DNA of 64,000 nt from Streptomyces sp. yr375. Lineage in GTDB: Bacteria; Actinomycetota; Actinomycetes; Streptomycetales; Streptomycetaceae. Numbering within the stretch: the first letter of the stretch is position 1; the number at the start of each line of letters is the position of its first letter. A program made the position numbers and the translations under genes. The notes under the pieces were generated by a model that saw only the letters and a program-made list of their open reading frames with translations, was not told the DNA's origin and did no database searches. The stretch is taken from assembly GCF_900110755.1 (NCBI RefSeq), contig NZ_FOFF01000007.1, forward strand, positions 182,416-246,415, written 5' to 3'. Positions 7,860 through 16,349 of the stretch are shown piece by piece.

Positions 7860-9398
7860 TCAGGCGTCAGGCGCGTCGGGGGACTCGGGCGGCTCGGGTA
7901 GCTCCGGCCGGTTGGCCGCGAGCCTGTTTCCGATGTCCCGCAGCCCCGTCAGGTCGTGCACATCACCGGGCAGTGCGGCCACTTCGGCGACCGCCACCTC
8001 GGGGTGGAGCGAGGTGAAGCGGTCACGCGTGCGCTGCTCACGCGAGAGCAGGTGCATGCGTTCCGCGTGCAGCCTCAACAGGCTTGCGGTGAGGTCGTCC
8101 ACGGACCGGTCGGCGGCGGTGTCGGTATCGGGTGCCGGAGCCGCCGGATCGGTGACCGGAGATTCTGGACTGCCGTGCGGGTCTGAACTGCCGTACGTGT
8201 CGGGAGAGTTACGAAGTCCAGCTTTCCCACCGTCCTGATCGACAATGCCGGGCTCTTCAAGATTTTCGGCGTGCCCGGCATGCCCGGCGCGTTCGGTGGG
8301 CCCGAAGTGCTCCGCATGCTCTGCGTGTTCGGCGTCGAGGTTCTCCGCAGCGGCGAGGGCCCGCTCGGCGGACAGGTGGGCGGCGCCGCTGCCGTGGACG
8401 CGGTTGAGCACCAGACCGGCCAGCGGCATGTCCTCGGCGGCCAGCCGCTCCACGAAGTACGCGGCCTCCCGCAGCGCGTCCCGCTCGGGAGCCGCCACCA
8501 CCAGGAACGCCGTACCGGGCGCCTGGAGCAGCTTGTACGTGGCGTCCGCGCGCGTGCGGAAGCCGCCGAACATCGAGTCCATCGCCGCCACGAACGTCTG
8601 CACGTCCTTCAGCAGTTGCCCGCCGAGCAGCTTGCCGAGCGCGCCGGTCATCATCGACATGCCGACGTTCAGGAACTTCATCCCCGCGCGGCCGCCGACC
8701 TTGGCGGGCGCGAGCAGGACGCGGATCAACTTGCCGTCCAGGAACGACCCGAGGCGCTTCGGCGCGTCCAGGAAGTCCAGCGCCGAGCGCGAGGGCGGGG
8801 TGTCGACGACGATCAGGTCCCACGCGTCCCGCGCGCGCAGTTGACCCAGCTTCTCCATCGCCATGTACTCCTGCGTGCCCGCGAAGCCCGCCGAGAGCGA
8901 CTGGTAGAACGGGTTGCCCAGGATCGAGGATGCCCGGTCGGGGTCCGCGTGCGCCTCGACGATCTCGTCGAAGGTGCGCTTCATGTCGAGCATCATCGCG
9001 TGCAACTCGCCATCCCCCTCGACGCCTTTGACGCGGCGCGGGGTGTTGTCGAGCGAGTCGATGCCCATGGACTGCGCGAGCCGGCGCGCCGGGTCGATGG
9101 TGAGCACCACCACCTTGCGGCCGCGCTCGGCCGCCCTGAGCCCCAGCGCCGCCGCCGTGGTCGTCTTGCCGACGCCGCCCGAGCCGCAGCAGACGACGAT
9201 GCGGGTCGTCGGGTCGTCGAGCAGCGGATCGAGGTCGAGCACGGGCGCGGGGGAGAGGCGGTGACGGGCGCCCCCCTGGCCACGGCTCTTGCCGCTGCTC
9301 CTGTCCTGGACCTTGCCTGGGCCGCTGCCCTCGTCCTGCTCGTCCGGGTCCTTGTCGTGGGCCGTGGTTCCCTTGCCGTGAGCCTGGTCCGGACTCAT
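7860..9398 (-). CDS. ArsA-family ATPase (second of pair), with long linker insertion
   Basis: A 512-residue deviant-Walker P-loop ATPase of the ArsA/GET3 class. The P-loop is CGSGGVGKTT at about 71-80, and VVDTPPSRSALDFLD is the switch II region. The N-terminal 50 residues are charged and disordered. A low-complexity His/Glu/Ala-rich insertion (AEHAEHAEHF and onward) interrupts the C-terminal half. The first four bases overlap the stop of the upstream partner (ATGA), so the two ATPases are co-translated and probably form a heterodimer. In actinomycetes such pairs are annotated as ion-transporting or anion-pump ATPases, but the cargo is unknown; no ArsB-like channel is nearby. Confidence 0.88.
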   Translation of the reverse strand: MSPDQAHGKGTTAHDKDPDEQDEGSGPGKVQDRSSGKSRGQGGARHRLSPAPVLDLDPLLDDPTTRIVVCCGSGGVGKTTTAAALGLRAAERGRKVVVLTIDPARRLAQSMGIDSLDNTPRRVKGVEGDGELHAMMLDMKRTFDEIVEAHADPDRASSILGNPFYQSLSAGFAGTQEYMAMEKLGQLRARDAWDLIVVDTPPSRSALDFLDAPKRLGSFLDGKLIRVLLAPAKVGGRAGMKFLNVGMSMMTGALGKLLGGQLLKDVQTFVAAMDSMFGGFRTRADATYKLLQAPGTAFLVVAAPERDALREAAYFVERLAAEDMPLAGLVLNRVHGSGAAHLSAERALAAAENLDAEHAEHAEHFGPTERAGHAGHAENLEEPGIVDQDGGKAGLRNSPDTYGSSDPHGSPESPVTDPAAPAPDTDTAADRSVDDLTASLLRLHAERMHLLSREQRTRDRFTSLHPEVAVAEVAALPGDVHDLTGLRDIGNRLAANRPELPEPPESPDAPDA

Positions 9399-10372
9399 GC
9401 GATCCCCTGCTTCCGCAGTTCGGTGGCGAGCTGGTACAGGCCCGCGAGGTCCATGCCCTCGGCGAGCAACGGCAGTTCGTGCAACGGCAGGTCCAGCTCG
9501 CCCAGGACCGCGCGCTGCTCGCGCTCCAGCGCGTACCGCTCCGCGTACTCCCCGGCCTGCTTCAGGAGCGGATCCACCAGCCGCTCCGCGTGCCCGCCGC
9601 GCCGCGCCCCGCCGAGCCCGGCCGCGGACAACGACCGGGCAACAGAAGAACGCGCCACGGTCCGTACGAGTTCCAGCCCGTCCTCGTCCAGCACCTCGGG
9701 CCGCACCATGTTGACGATGACCCGCCCCACCGGCAGCTTCGCCGCCCGCAGTTCGGCGATGCCGTCGGCGGTCTCCTGGACCGGCATCTCCTCGAGCAGC
9801 GTCACCATGTGCACGGCCGTCTCCGCCGACTTCAGCACGCGCATCACCGCCTGCGCCTGATTGTGTATCGGGCCGATCCTGGCCAGCCCGGCGACCTCGT
9901 CGTTGACGTTCAGAAAGCGGGTGACGCGGCCCGTGGGCGGGGCGTCCATGACGACGTAGTCGTACACGAACCGCCCGTTGCGGTCCTTGCGCCGGACCGC
10001 CTCGCACGCCTTGCCGGTGAGGAGCACGTCCCGCAGACCCGGGGCGACGGTGGTGGCGAAGTCGATGGCGCCGAGCTTCTTCAGGGCCCGTCCGGCGCCC
10101 CCCAGCTTGTAGAACATCTGGAGGTAGTCCAGAAGGGCCAGTTCGGGATCGATGGCCAGTGCGTACACCTCACCGCCCCCGGGGGCGACGGCGATCTTCC
10201 GTTCCTCATAAGGCAACGCCTCCGTCTCGAAGACCTGCGCGATGCCCTGCCTGCCCTCCACCTCGACGAGAAGCGTCCGCTTCCCCGCCGTGGCGAGGGC
10301 AAGCGCGAGGGCGGCGGCGACCGTCGTCTTACCGGTCCCGCCCTTGCCGCTGACGACCTGGAGCCTGCTCAC
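9395..10372 (-). CDS. ArsA-family ATPase (first of pair)
   Basis: A 325-residue ArsA/GET3-like ATPase. It begins almost directly with the P-loop: SRLQVVSGKGGTGKTTVAAA. The switch II segment is VVMDAPPTGRVTRFL. It lacks the long linker of its partner. Start GTG at 10372 is chosen because it places the P-loop at the usual distance from the N-terminus; upstream in-frame codons encode atypical sequence. It is the first gene of the two-gene operon and is divergent from the DUF4177 gene. Confidence 0.88.
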   Translation of the reverse strand: MSRLQVVSGKGGTGKTTVAAALALALATAGKRTLLVEVEGRQGIAQVFETEALPYEERKIAVAPGGGEVYALAIDPELALLDYLQMFYKLGGAGRALKKLGAIDFATTVAPGLRDVLLTGKACEAVRRKDRNGRFVYDYVVMDAPPTGRVTRFLNVNDEVAGLARIGPIHNQAQAVMRVLKSAETAVHMVTLLEEMPVQETADGIAELRAAKLPVGRVIVNMVRPEVLDEDGLELVRTVARSSVARSLSAAGLGGARRGGHAERLVDPLLKQAGEYAERYALEREQRAVLGELDLPLHELPLLAEGMDLAGLYQLATELRKQGIA

Positions 10373-10502
10373 GTCTTCGAGCGTAACCAGTCGGCGCCCG
10401 AGGCAACCGGGAGGCTGTGGATAACCAGGGCGCCCGGGGGTCGTCAATCGGCCACATGGCCTGTGGACCAGGGCCTTGGTCAACAGCGGATACAGTCGGC
10501 CC

Positions 10503-10661
10503 ATGACCAAGTGGGAATACGCAACCGTGCCGCTGCTCGTCCACGCCACGAAGCAGATTCTGGACACCTGGGGCGAGGACGGCTGGGAGCTCGTCCAGGT
10601 CGTGCCCGGGCCGAACAACCCGGAGCAGCTCGTCGCCTACCTGAAGCGGGCGAAGGCGTGA
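10503..10661 (+). CDS. DUF4177 small protein
   Basis: A 52-residue protein, KWEYATVPLLVHATKQILDT followed by WGEDGWELVQVVPG. This is the typical DUF4177 pattern, with WEY at the start and the GWELV turn. Function is unknown. Its stop overlaps the GTG start of the RidA-like gene (GTGA), so the two are translationally coupled. Confidence 0.85.
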   Translation: MTKWEYATVPLLVHATKQILDTWGEDGWELVQVVPGPNNPEQLVAYLKRAKA

Positions 10662-11122
10662 GCGCGGTCGAGGCGAGGCTCGCCGAGCTGGGCCTGACCC
10701 TGCCGGCGGTCGTGCCGCCCCTCGCGGCGTACCAGCCCGCCGTGCAGTCCGGCCCGTACGTGTACACGGCCGGCCAGTTGCCCATGGTGGAGGGCAAGCT
10801 GCCGGTCACCGGCAAGGTCGGCGCGGAGGTCACCCCCGAGGAGGCCAAGGAGCTGGCCCGAACCTGCGCGCTGAACGCCCTGGCCGCCGTCAAGTCGGTC
10901 GTCGGCGACCTGGACCGCATCGCGCGCGTGGTGAAGGTCGTCGGCTTCGTGGCGTCGGCCTCGGACTTCACCGGCCAGCCCGCCGTCCTCAACGGCGCGA
11001 GCGAGCTGCTGGGCGAGGTGCTGGGCGACAAGGGCGTGCACGCGCGCAGTGCGGTGGGTGTCGCGGTCCTGCCGCTGGACGCGCCCGTGGAGGTCGAGAT
11101 CCAGGTCGAGATCGTCCCGTAG
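10658..11122 (+). CDS. RidA (YjgF/UK114) family enamine/imine deaminase
   Basis: A 154-residue RidA-fold protein. Family blocks include GPYVYTAGQLPM (start of the active-site cleft), LNALAAVKSVVGDLDRIARV and the C-terminal VHARSAVGVAVLPLDAPVEV, where an Arg contacts the carboxylate of the substrate. RidA proteins hydrolyse reactive enamines/imines such as 2-aminoacrylate. Start GTG 10658, coupled to the DUF4177 gene. Confidence 0.9.
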   Translation: MSAVEARLAELGLTLPAVVPPLAAYQPAVQSGPYVYTAGQLPMVEGKLPVTGKVGAEVTPEEAKELARTCALNALAAVKSVVGDLDRIARVVKVVGFVASASDFTGQPAVLNGASELLGEVLGDKGVHARSAVGVAVLPLDAPVEVEIQVEIVP

Positions 11123-11227
11123 GCGCTGCTGCGGACGTCCTATAGGCGCTTTGTCGGCACCTCATAGGCACGCTCTGACCTCGGGAACCTCTCGAACATT
11201 CGCGCACCACGGGATAGCCTCGCGCCC

Positions 11228-12109
11228 ATGGCGAATGGGCAGTGGTTTCCCCAGGACTGGCCGGAACGTATCCGCGCGCTCACGGACGGCACCCTCGTTC
11301 CGGTCGTTCCCAAGCGCGCGGCCACGGTCATGCTCCTGAAGGACACCGACGACGGCGGACCCGTCGTCCACATGCTGCGCAGACGCGCCTCCATGGCCTT
11401 CGCCGGAGGCGCGTACGCCTATCCCGGCGGCGGCGTCGACCCCCGAGACGACGACCTGCACGTCCGCTGGGCGGGCCCCACGCGCGCGTGGTGGGCCGAG
11501 CGGCTCGGCGTCGACGAGACGGCGGCCCAGGCGATCGTCTGCGCGGCGGTGCGCGAGACCTACGAGGAGGCCGGCGTCCTGCTCGCCGGACCGACGCCCG
11601 ACTCCGTCGTCGGCGACACCACGGGCGCGGACTGGGAGGCCGACCGGGCCGCGGTGGCCGCCCGCGACCTGTCCTTCGCGGAGTTCCTCGACCGCCGCGG
11701 CCTGGTCCTGCGCTCCGACCTCCTCGGCGCTTGGACGCGCTGGATCACCCCGGAGTTCGAGCCCCGCCGCTACGACACCTGGTTCTTCGTGGCCGCGCTC
11801 CCCGCGGGCCAGCGCACCCGCAACGCCTCCACGGAGGCCGACCGCACGGTGTGGATCCGCCCCTCGGACGCGGCGGCCTCGTACGACAAGGGCGAGCTGC
11901 TGATGATGCCGCCGACCATCGCGACCCTGCGCAGGCTCGCCCCGCACGCCACGGCCGCCGAGGCGCTCGCCGCGGCCCCCGGCCAGGACCTGGCCCCCGT
12001 CCTCGCGCAGGCCCGCCTGGACGGCGACGAGGTCGTCCTGTCCTGGCCGGGACACGACGAGTTCACCAAGCACATCCCGATCGGGACGACGGGCGGGGGG
12101 ACCGCATGA
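11228..12109 (+). CDS. NUDIX-fold hydrolase
   Basis: A 293-residue NUDIX-superfamily protein. The Nudix box is recognisable but divergent: GGAYAYPGGGVDPRDD, with the helix residues VRETYEEAG separated by an insertion. That spacing is seen in the larger CoA/NUDT19-like actinobacterial members. The glutamates of the metal-binding helix (ETYEEAG) are present, so activity is plausible. The substrate is not deducible. It overlaps the next gene by ATGA, so it is expressed with an MBL-fold hydrolase. Confidence 0.85.
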   Translation: MANGQWFPQDWPERIRALTDGTLVPVVPKRAATVMLLKDTDDGGPVVHMLRRRASMAFAGGAYAYPGGGVDPRDDDLHVRWAGPTRAWWAERLGVDETAAQAIVCAAVRETYEEAGVLLAGPTPDSVVGDTTGADWEADRAAVAARDLSFAEFLDRRGLVLRSDLLGAWTRWITPEFEPRRYDTWFFVAALPAGQRTRNASTEADRTVWIRPSDAAASYDKGELLMMPPTIATLRRLAPHATAAEALAAAPGQDLAPVLAQARLDGDEVVLSWPGHDEFTKHIPIGTTGGGTA

Positions 12110-12936
12110 CCGACGCAGCCGCCCTCCCCGGTCAGCCGCGCGGCGGGGTCCTCTCCGGCCGGGCCACCACGCGCGCGGTCAACGTCCTCGCGCCGAACGC
12201 CTCCGCGATGACCCTGGACGGCACGAACACCTGGATCGTCTCCGAGCCCGACTCCGAGCTGGCGGTCGTGATCGACCCCGGCCCACTGGACGACGGCCAC
12301 CTCCGCGCGGTCGTCGACACCGCCGAACAGGCCGGCAAGCGCGTCGCCCTGACCCTGCTGACCCACGGCCACCCCGACCATGCCGAGGGCGCCGCCCGCT
12401 TCGCCGGGCTGACCGGCACGAAGGTACGGGCCCTGGACCCGGCGCTGCGGCTGGGCGAGGAGGGCCTGGGCGCCGGGGACGTGATCACCGTGGGCGGCCT
12501 GGAGCTGCGGATCGTCGTGACGCCCGGCCACACCGCCGACTCGCTCTGCTTCCACCTCCCGGCCGACCGGGCCGTCCTGACCGGCGACACCATCCTGGGA
12601 CGCGGTACGACCGTCGTCGCGCATCCGGACGGCCGCCTGGGCGACTATCTGGACTCCCTGCGACGCCTGAGGTCCCTCACGGTCGACGACGGCGTCCACA
12701 CGGTGCTCCCGGGCCACGGACCCGTCCTGGAGGACGCCCAGGGCGCCGTCGAGTTCTACCTCGCCCACCGCGCCCACCGCCTCGCCCAGGTCGAGACGGC
12801 CGTCGAGGACGGCCTCCGCACCCCCGCCGAGGTCGTCGCCCACGTCTACGCCGACGTCGACCGCTCCCTGTGGCCGGCGGCGGAACTGTCGGTACGCGCC
12901 CAACTCGAGTACCTGACGGAGCACGGGCTCATCTAG
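12106..12936 (+). CDS. metallo-beta-lactamase fold hydrolase (LACTB2-like)
   Basis: A 276-residue MBL-fold enzyme. Metal ligands are in THGHPDHAEG (HxHxDH), TPGHTADSL, TGDTILG and PGHGP. After residue 200 there is a C-terminal winged-helix-like extension (VEDGLRTPAEVVAHVYADVD) as in LACTB2-type proteins, some of which are nucleases. Start ATG overlaps the NUDIX stop. Its 3' end overlaps the convergent gene on the minus strand by 8 bp. Confidence 0.9.
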   Translation: MTDAAALPGQPRGGVLSGRATTRAVNVLAPNASAMTLDGTNTWIVSEPDSELAVVIDPGPLDDGHLRAVVDTAEQAGKRVALTLLTHGHPDHAEGAARFAGLTGTKVRALDPALRLGEEGLGAGDVITVGGLELRIVVTPGHTADSLCFHLPADRAVLTGDTILGRGTTVVAHPDGRLGDYLDSLRRLRSLTVDDGVHTVLPGHGPVLEDAQGAVEFYLAHRAHRLAQVETAVEDGLRTPAEVVAHVYADVDRSLWPAAELSVRAQLEYLTEHGLI

Positions 12937-13366
12937 GGCGTGTCCAGGGCGCGTCGAGGGGGCGGCTCAACACGCTCTCGAACCAGTCGGCGCAGCGCTC
13001 GGCGAGCTCCTCGACCGTGCCGGATGCCTGGAAGAAGCCGCGCTCGGGCGACTCGTCGAGGTTGAAGAGCTGGTCACGGACCTTCCCCGCCCGCGCGTGG
13101 GTGCCGTGGAAGTGCACGGCCCACTCGCCGAGCAGCAGCCGGCGCTCCTCGTCGAGACGGCAGACATGGACGAGCAGCGACGAGTCGTCCTCGGGCCGTC
13201 CGACCTGGCTGGGAGCCCACGGCACCCGCCAGGCGGCGGCTCGGGCGCGCAGGGCGGCGAGGAAGGCGAGTTCGGCCTCGTCGAAGTCCCAGGGCTCCTC
13301 GCCGTACTCCTCGGGGTCCTCGACCTCGAACCACGGGCGGCCCGGTGCGTCGTCGTCGCGGGACAT
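12929..13366 (-). CDS. conserved acidic protein of unknown function
   Basis: A 145-residue acidic protein I do not recognise. It has alternating aromatic/acidic patches (DPEEYGEEPWDFDEAELAFL) and a C-terminal helix AERCADWFESVL. No signal peptide, membrane segment or metal motif is visible. Its start directly follows the stop of the nucleotidyltransferase gene (no gap), so the two are almost certainly one operon and may act together. Confidence 0.65.
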   Translation of the reverse strand: MSRDDDAPGRPWFEVEDPEEYGEEPWDFDEAELAFLAALRARAAAWRVPWAPSQVGRPEDDSSLLVHVCRLDEERRLLLGEWAVHFHGTHARAGKVRDQLFNLDESPERGFFQASGTVEELAERCADWFESVLSRPLDAPWTRPR

Positions 13367-14200
13367 CTAGCCGTCCTCGGGTCTGGGGGCCTTCACGCCG
13401 TGCACGCGCGCGTACTCCCGTGTGAGCCAGGGGCCGAGATCGTCGACGTAGGACGCGAGGACGGCGCGGTCGCCGGTCGGCTCGTACCCGAGGACGGCGG
13501 CCGTACGGAGCTGCTCCGCGCGCTGCGGGTAGTACGCGCCGAACGCCTCCGCCATCTCGTGCAGGTCGCTCGTCCAGCCGTTCCAGCGGGGCATGACGAG
13601 GGTGAACGCGGTGCGTACGAGGTGTCGGGACATGAACCGGACGAGTGGCCGCAGGGCGTCGTCCGCGTCGGTCGCCGCCGCGATCCGCGCGCGCCAGCGC
13701 GGTAGGAGCAGGGCGAGGTCGCCGTTGGTCTCGCGCGCGAGCAGCGAGTCGGGACGGTAGCGGGGGAGGTGCTCGGCGAGGTCCTCCCCGAGCAGGGGCG
13801 TGCACAGGCAGGCCACGAACCACCCCAGGTCGTACCGCTCCAACTCGCTCAGCACGCGCGCGTGGCCGACGAGCAGCGTCCCACCGCCGTCGATCTGCGC
13901 GAACTCCTCGTCGAGGGCCCGGTCGAGCGCCCGCCCGTCGGCCCGGTCCGCGTCGGTCGGCTCCGCGCGCAGGACGACCAGGAGGTCCAGGTCGCTGCGC
14001 CCCACGCGCGCGGTGCCGCGCGGGATCGACCCGTAGAGGTACGCGCTGTGCAGCCGACCGCCGAAGCACTTCGGGATCCGCTCCCGGGCAGCCGCGACGA
14101 CGGGCCGAAACGCAAGCGGCACGCGCGCGAGAGAGCCTTCGCGGACGATGCAACCCTGCGCATCGAGCCCTTGGCGGCGAACATGTTCACCGCCGGTCAC
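13367..14200 (-). CDS. nucleotidyltransferase-domain protein
   Basis: A protein of up to 277 residues with an N-terminal pol-beta-type nucleotidyltransferase motif: YLYGSIPRGTARVGRSDLDL (GS-x-RG and the catalytic DxD). The remaining 180 residues are helical, as in kanamycin/aminoglycoside adenylyltransferases and MNT-type proteins, but do not clearly match either. The start is uncertain: GTG 14200 is the longest, and GTG 14122 (VPLAFRP) is possible; neither has a strong ribosome site. It is followed without gap by the acidic gene. The substrate is unknown. Confidence 0.75.
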   Translation of the reverse strand: MTGGEHVRRQGLDAQGCIVREGSLARVPLAFRPVVAAARERIPKCFGGRLHSAYLYGSIPRGTARVGRSDLDLLVVLRAEPTDADRADGRALDRALDEEFAQIDGGGTLLVGHARVLSELERYDLGWFVACLCTPLLGEDLAEHLPRYRPDSLLARETNGDLALLLPRWRARIAAATDADDALRPLVRFMSRHLVRTAFTLVMPRWNGWTSDLHEMAEAFGAYYPQRAEQLRTAAVLGYEPTGDRAVLASYVDDLGPWLTREYARVHGVKAPRPEDG

Positions 14201-14326
14201 GACAACCAGCCCGTCCGGCGTTTGCGGACGAGGCCCCTTCAGGGCCGATAGCGGGGGCCTGGGGGCGACAGCCCCCAGTAACGGTCACACCGACCAACCT
14301 CAACCCCGTAACGGCTCCCCCAGCGG

Positions 14327-15001
14327 CTAGCGCGACCGCTTGGCCAGTCGCTCCACGTCCAGCAGGATGACCGCCCGCGCCTCCAGGCGGAGCCACCCGC
14401 GCTGGGCGAAGTCCGCCAGCGCCTTGTTCACGGTCTCGCGCGACGCGCCGACGAGCTGGGCCAGCTCCTCCTGCGTCAGGTCGTGGACGACGTGGATGCC
14501 TTCCTCGGACTGCACGCCGAAGCGGCGCGAGAGGTCCAGCAGGGCGCGGGCCACGCGGCCCGGGACGTCCGAGAAGACCAGGTCGGACATGGCGTCGTTG
14601 GTCTTGCGCAGGCGCCGGGCGACGGCGCGCAGCAGCGCGGTGGCCACCTCGGGCCGGGCGTTCAGCCAGGGCTGGAGGTCGCCGTGGCCGAGGCCCAGGA
14701 GCTTGACCTCGGTGAGGGCCGTCGCCGTCGCCGTACGCGGGCCCGGGTCGAAGAGCGACAGCTCGCCGATCAGCTCGCTGGGGCCCACCACGGCCAGCAT
14801 GTTCTCCCGGCCGTCCGGGGACGTGCGGTGGAGCTTGACCTTGCCCTCGGTGACGACGTAGAGCCGGTCGCCCGGGTCGCCCTCGTGGAACAGGGAGTCG
14901 CCACGGGCCAGGGTCACCTCGCTCATGGAGGCGCGCAGTTCGGCGGCCTGCTCGTCGTCGAGTGCCGCGAAGAGCGGGTTGCGCCGCAGGACGTCGTCCA
15001 C
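14327..15001 (-). CDS. crp: Crp/Fnr family cAMP receptor regulator
   Basis: A 224-residue regulator. The N-terminal cyclic-nucleotide-binding barrel includes RGDSLFHEGDPGDRLYVVTE and GELSLFD followed by PRTATATA (the phosphate-binding cassette). The C-terminal winged helix has the recognition segment TQEELAQLVGASRETVNKAL. It matches Streptomyces Crp as I remember it, which governs germination and antibiotic production and is tied to a nearby nth gene. The start is GTG 15001 with AAGGAG seven bases upstream. A consensus Crp site sits about 90 bp upstream. Confidence 0.95.
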   Translation of the reverse strand: MDDVLRRNPLFAALDDEQAAELRASMSEVTLARGDSLFHEGDPGDRLYVVTEGKVKLHRTSPDGRENMLAVVGPSELIGELSLFDPGPRTATATALTEVKLLGLGHGDLQPWLNARPEVATALLRAVARRLRKTNDAMSDLVFSDVPGRVARALLDLSRRFGVQSEEGIHVVHDLTQEELAQLVGASRETVNKALADFAQRGWLRLEARAVILLDVERLAKRSR

Positions 15002-15090
15002 GAGTTCTCTCCTTGTCGACCTGCTCAGGGGATCTTGCTCCCCCGCTTACCAGGGGACCGTGTTCCCCATTTTGCCGGACGGTCCAAACA

Positions 15091-15104
15091 GTGTGATCTG
15101 TCAC
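15091..15104. promoter_or_regulatory. putative Crp operator upstream of crp and nth
   Basis: The 14-bp sequence GTGTGATCTGTCAC fits GTG-N6-GNCAC, the consensus I recall for Streptomyces coelicolor Crp. It also gives the GTG-N8-CAC spacing of the classical TGTGA-N6-TCACA site. It lies in the crp-nth divergent region, 90 bp before crp and 104 bp before nth, so autoregulation is likely. Confidence 0.6.
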
Positions 15105-15207
15105 AAGGATGCCGCACACGTGTCCCGAGGTAAGCGGCAGGGGTCCAATTGGGGGCTGATCTTCAGGGTCCGGGGCGGATGTCAGTGCCGGGCTTTAGGC
15201 TGGTCGG

Positions 15208-16182
15208 GTGTCCAAATCGCCGGTGAGAGCTCAGGCCCAGGGGGCTGGGCGGGTGGTTGTACGTCGCGTTTCCGCTGTGGGCGAACAGGACTCCGGCGGT
15301 GGTAGGAAAACGGCAAAGGTGACAAAAGAGATGCCTGCGAAGAAACCGGCCGGGACGGGGAAGCCCGAGGTGGGGAAGGCCGAGGCGGCGAAGTCCGAGG
15401 TGGGCAAGCCCGAGTCCCGTACCGCCCTCGTCCGCCGCGCCCGCCGCATCAACCGCGAACTCGCCGAGATCTACCCGTACGCCCACCCCGAGCTGGACTT
15501 CGAGAACCCCTTCCAACTGGTCGTCGCCACGGTCCTGTCCGCCCAGACCACCGACCTCCGGGTGAACCAGACGACCCCCGGCCTCTTCGCCAAGTACCCC
15601 ACCCCCGAGGACCTGGCCGCCGCCGACCCGGAGGAGGTCGAGGAGATCCTCCGCCCCACGGGCTTCTTCCGGGCCAAGACGAGGTCGGTGATAGGCCTCT
15701 CCAAGGCCCTGGTGGAGGAGTTCGGCGGCGAGGTCCCCGGGCGGCTCGAGGACCTGGTCAAGCTGCCCGGCGTCGGCCGCAAGACGGCCTTCGTGGTGTT
15801 GGGGAACGCGTTCGGCCGACCCGGGATCACCGTCGACACGCACTTCCAGCGGCTCGTGCGGCGCTGGAAGTGGACCGAGGCGACCGAGCCCGACAAGATC
15901 GAGACCGCGATCGGCGCGCTCTTCCCCAAGAGCGAGTGGACGATGCTCTCGCACCATGTGATCTTCCACGGCCGCCGCATCTGCCACGCCCGCAAGCCCG
16001 CCTGCGGCGCCTGCCCCATCGCCCCGCTCTGCCCGGCGTACGGCGAGGGCGAGACGGATCCGGAGAAGGCGAAGAAGCTCCTGAAGTACGAGAAGGGCGG
16101 CTTCCCGGGCCAGCGCCTGAACCCGCCCCAGTCCTACCTGGACGCGGGCGGCAGGCCGGCGCCGCCGCTGGGGGCCGGATGA
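15208..16182 (+). CDS. nth: endonuclease III (DNA glycosylase/AP lyase)
   Basis: A 324-residue HhH-GPD base-excision glycosylase that removes oxidised pyrimidines. The helix-hairpin-helix [14 protein letters not shown] contains catalytic Lys192, and Asp210 sits in [10 protein letters not shown] [4Fe-4S] loop is complete: Cys259-x6-Cys266-x2-Cys269-x5-Cys275. The first ~75 residues are a Lys/Ala/Gly/Glu-rich disordered extension not found in E. coli Nth. Start GTG 15208 is divergent from crp. Its stop overlaps a short coupled ORF. Confidence 0.95.
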   Translation: MSKSPVRAQAQGAGRVVVRRVSAVGEQDSGGGRKTAKVTKEMPAKKPAGTGKPEVGKAEAAKSEVGKPESRTALVRRARRINRELAEIYPYAHPELDFENPFQLVVATVLSAQTTDLRVNQTTPGLFAKYPTPEDLAAADPEEVEEILRPTGFFRAKTRSVIGLSKALVEEFGGEVPGRLEDLVKLPGVGRKTAFVVLGNAFGRPGITVDTHFQRLVRRWKWTEATEPDKIETAIGALFPKSEWTMLSHHVIFHGRRICHARKPACGACPIAPLCPAYGEGETDPEKAKKLLKYEKGGFPGQRLNPPQSYLDAGGRPAPPLGAG

Positions 16183-16349
16183 CGCAAGGGCCGACGGCGA
16201 CCACGGACCGGCCCACGCGACGAGCCGCAGAGCGATCGGCGCGACGAACCACAGAGCGATCCGCCGGACGATCCGCCACACGATTCGCGGAACGATCTGT
16301 CGGTGCTCGGGAGTTGGACTTGGCAGAACGGGGGGTGGTGGGGCGATGA
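16179..16349 (+). CDS. possible 56-residue Arg-rich coupled ORF (uncertain)
   Basis: This ORF begins in an ATGA overlap with the nth stop and ends in an ATGA overlap with the start of the CoA pyrophosphatase gene. It fills the whole gap. It encodes a repetitive Arg/Ala/Ser/Thr peptide ([20 protein letters not shown]). The DNA is a degenerate repeat with CGATC every 10-20 bases. It may be a genuine small peptide, a coupling spacer that hands ribosomes to the next gene, or chance. No family recognised. Confidence 0.3.
   Translation: MTQGPTATTDRPTRRAAERSARRTTERSAGRSATRFAERSVGARELDLAERGVVGR

Noticed and set aside
15092..15105. Reading the crp upstream dyad as TGTGA-N4-TCACA
   Set aside because: That spacing is two bases short of a Crp site; shifting to GTG-N8-CAC at 15091-15104 gives the correct spacing, so that reading was reported instead.
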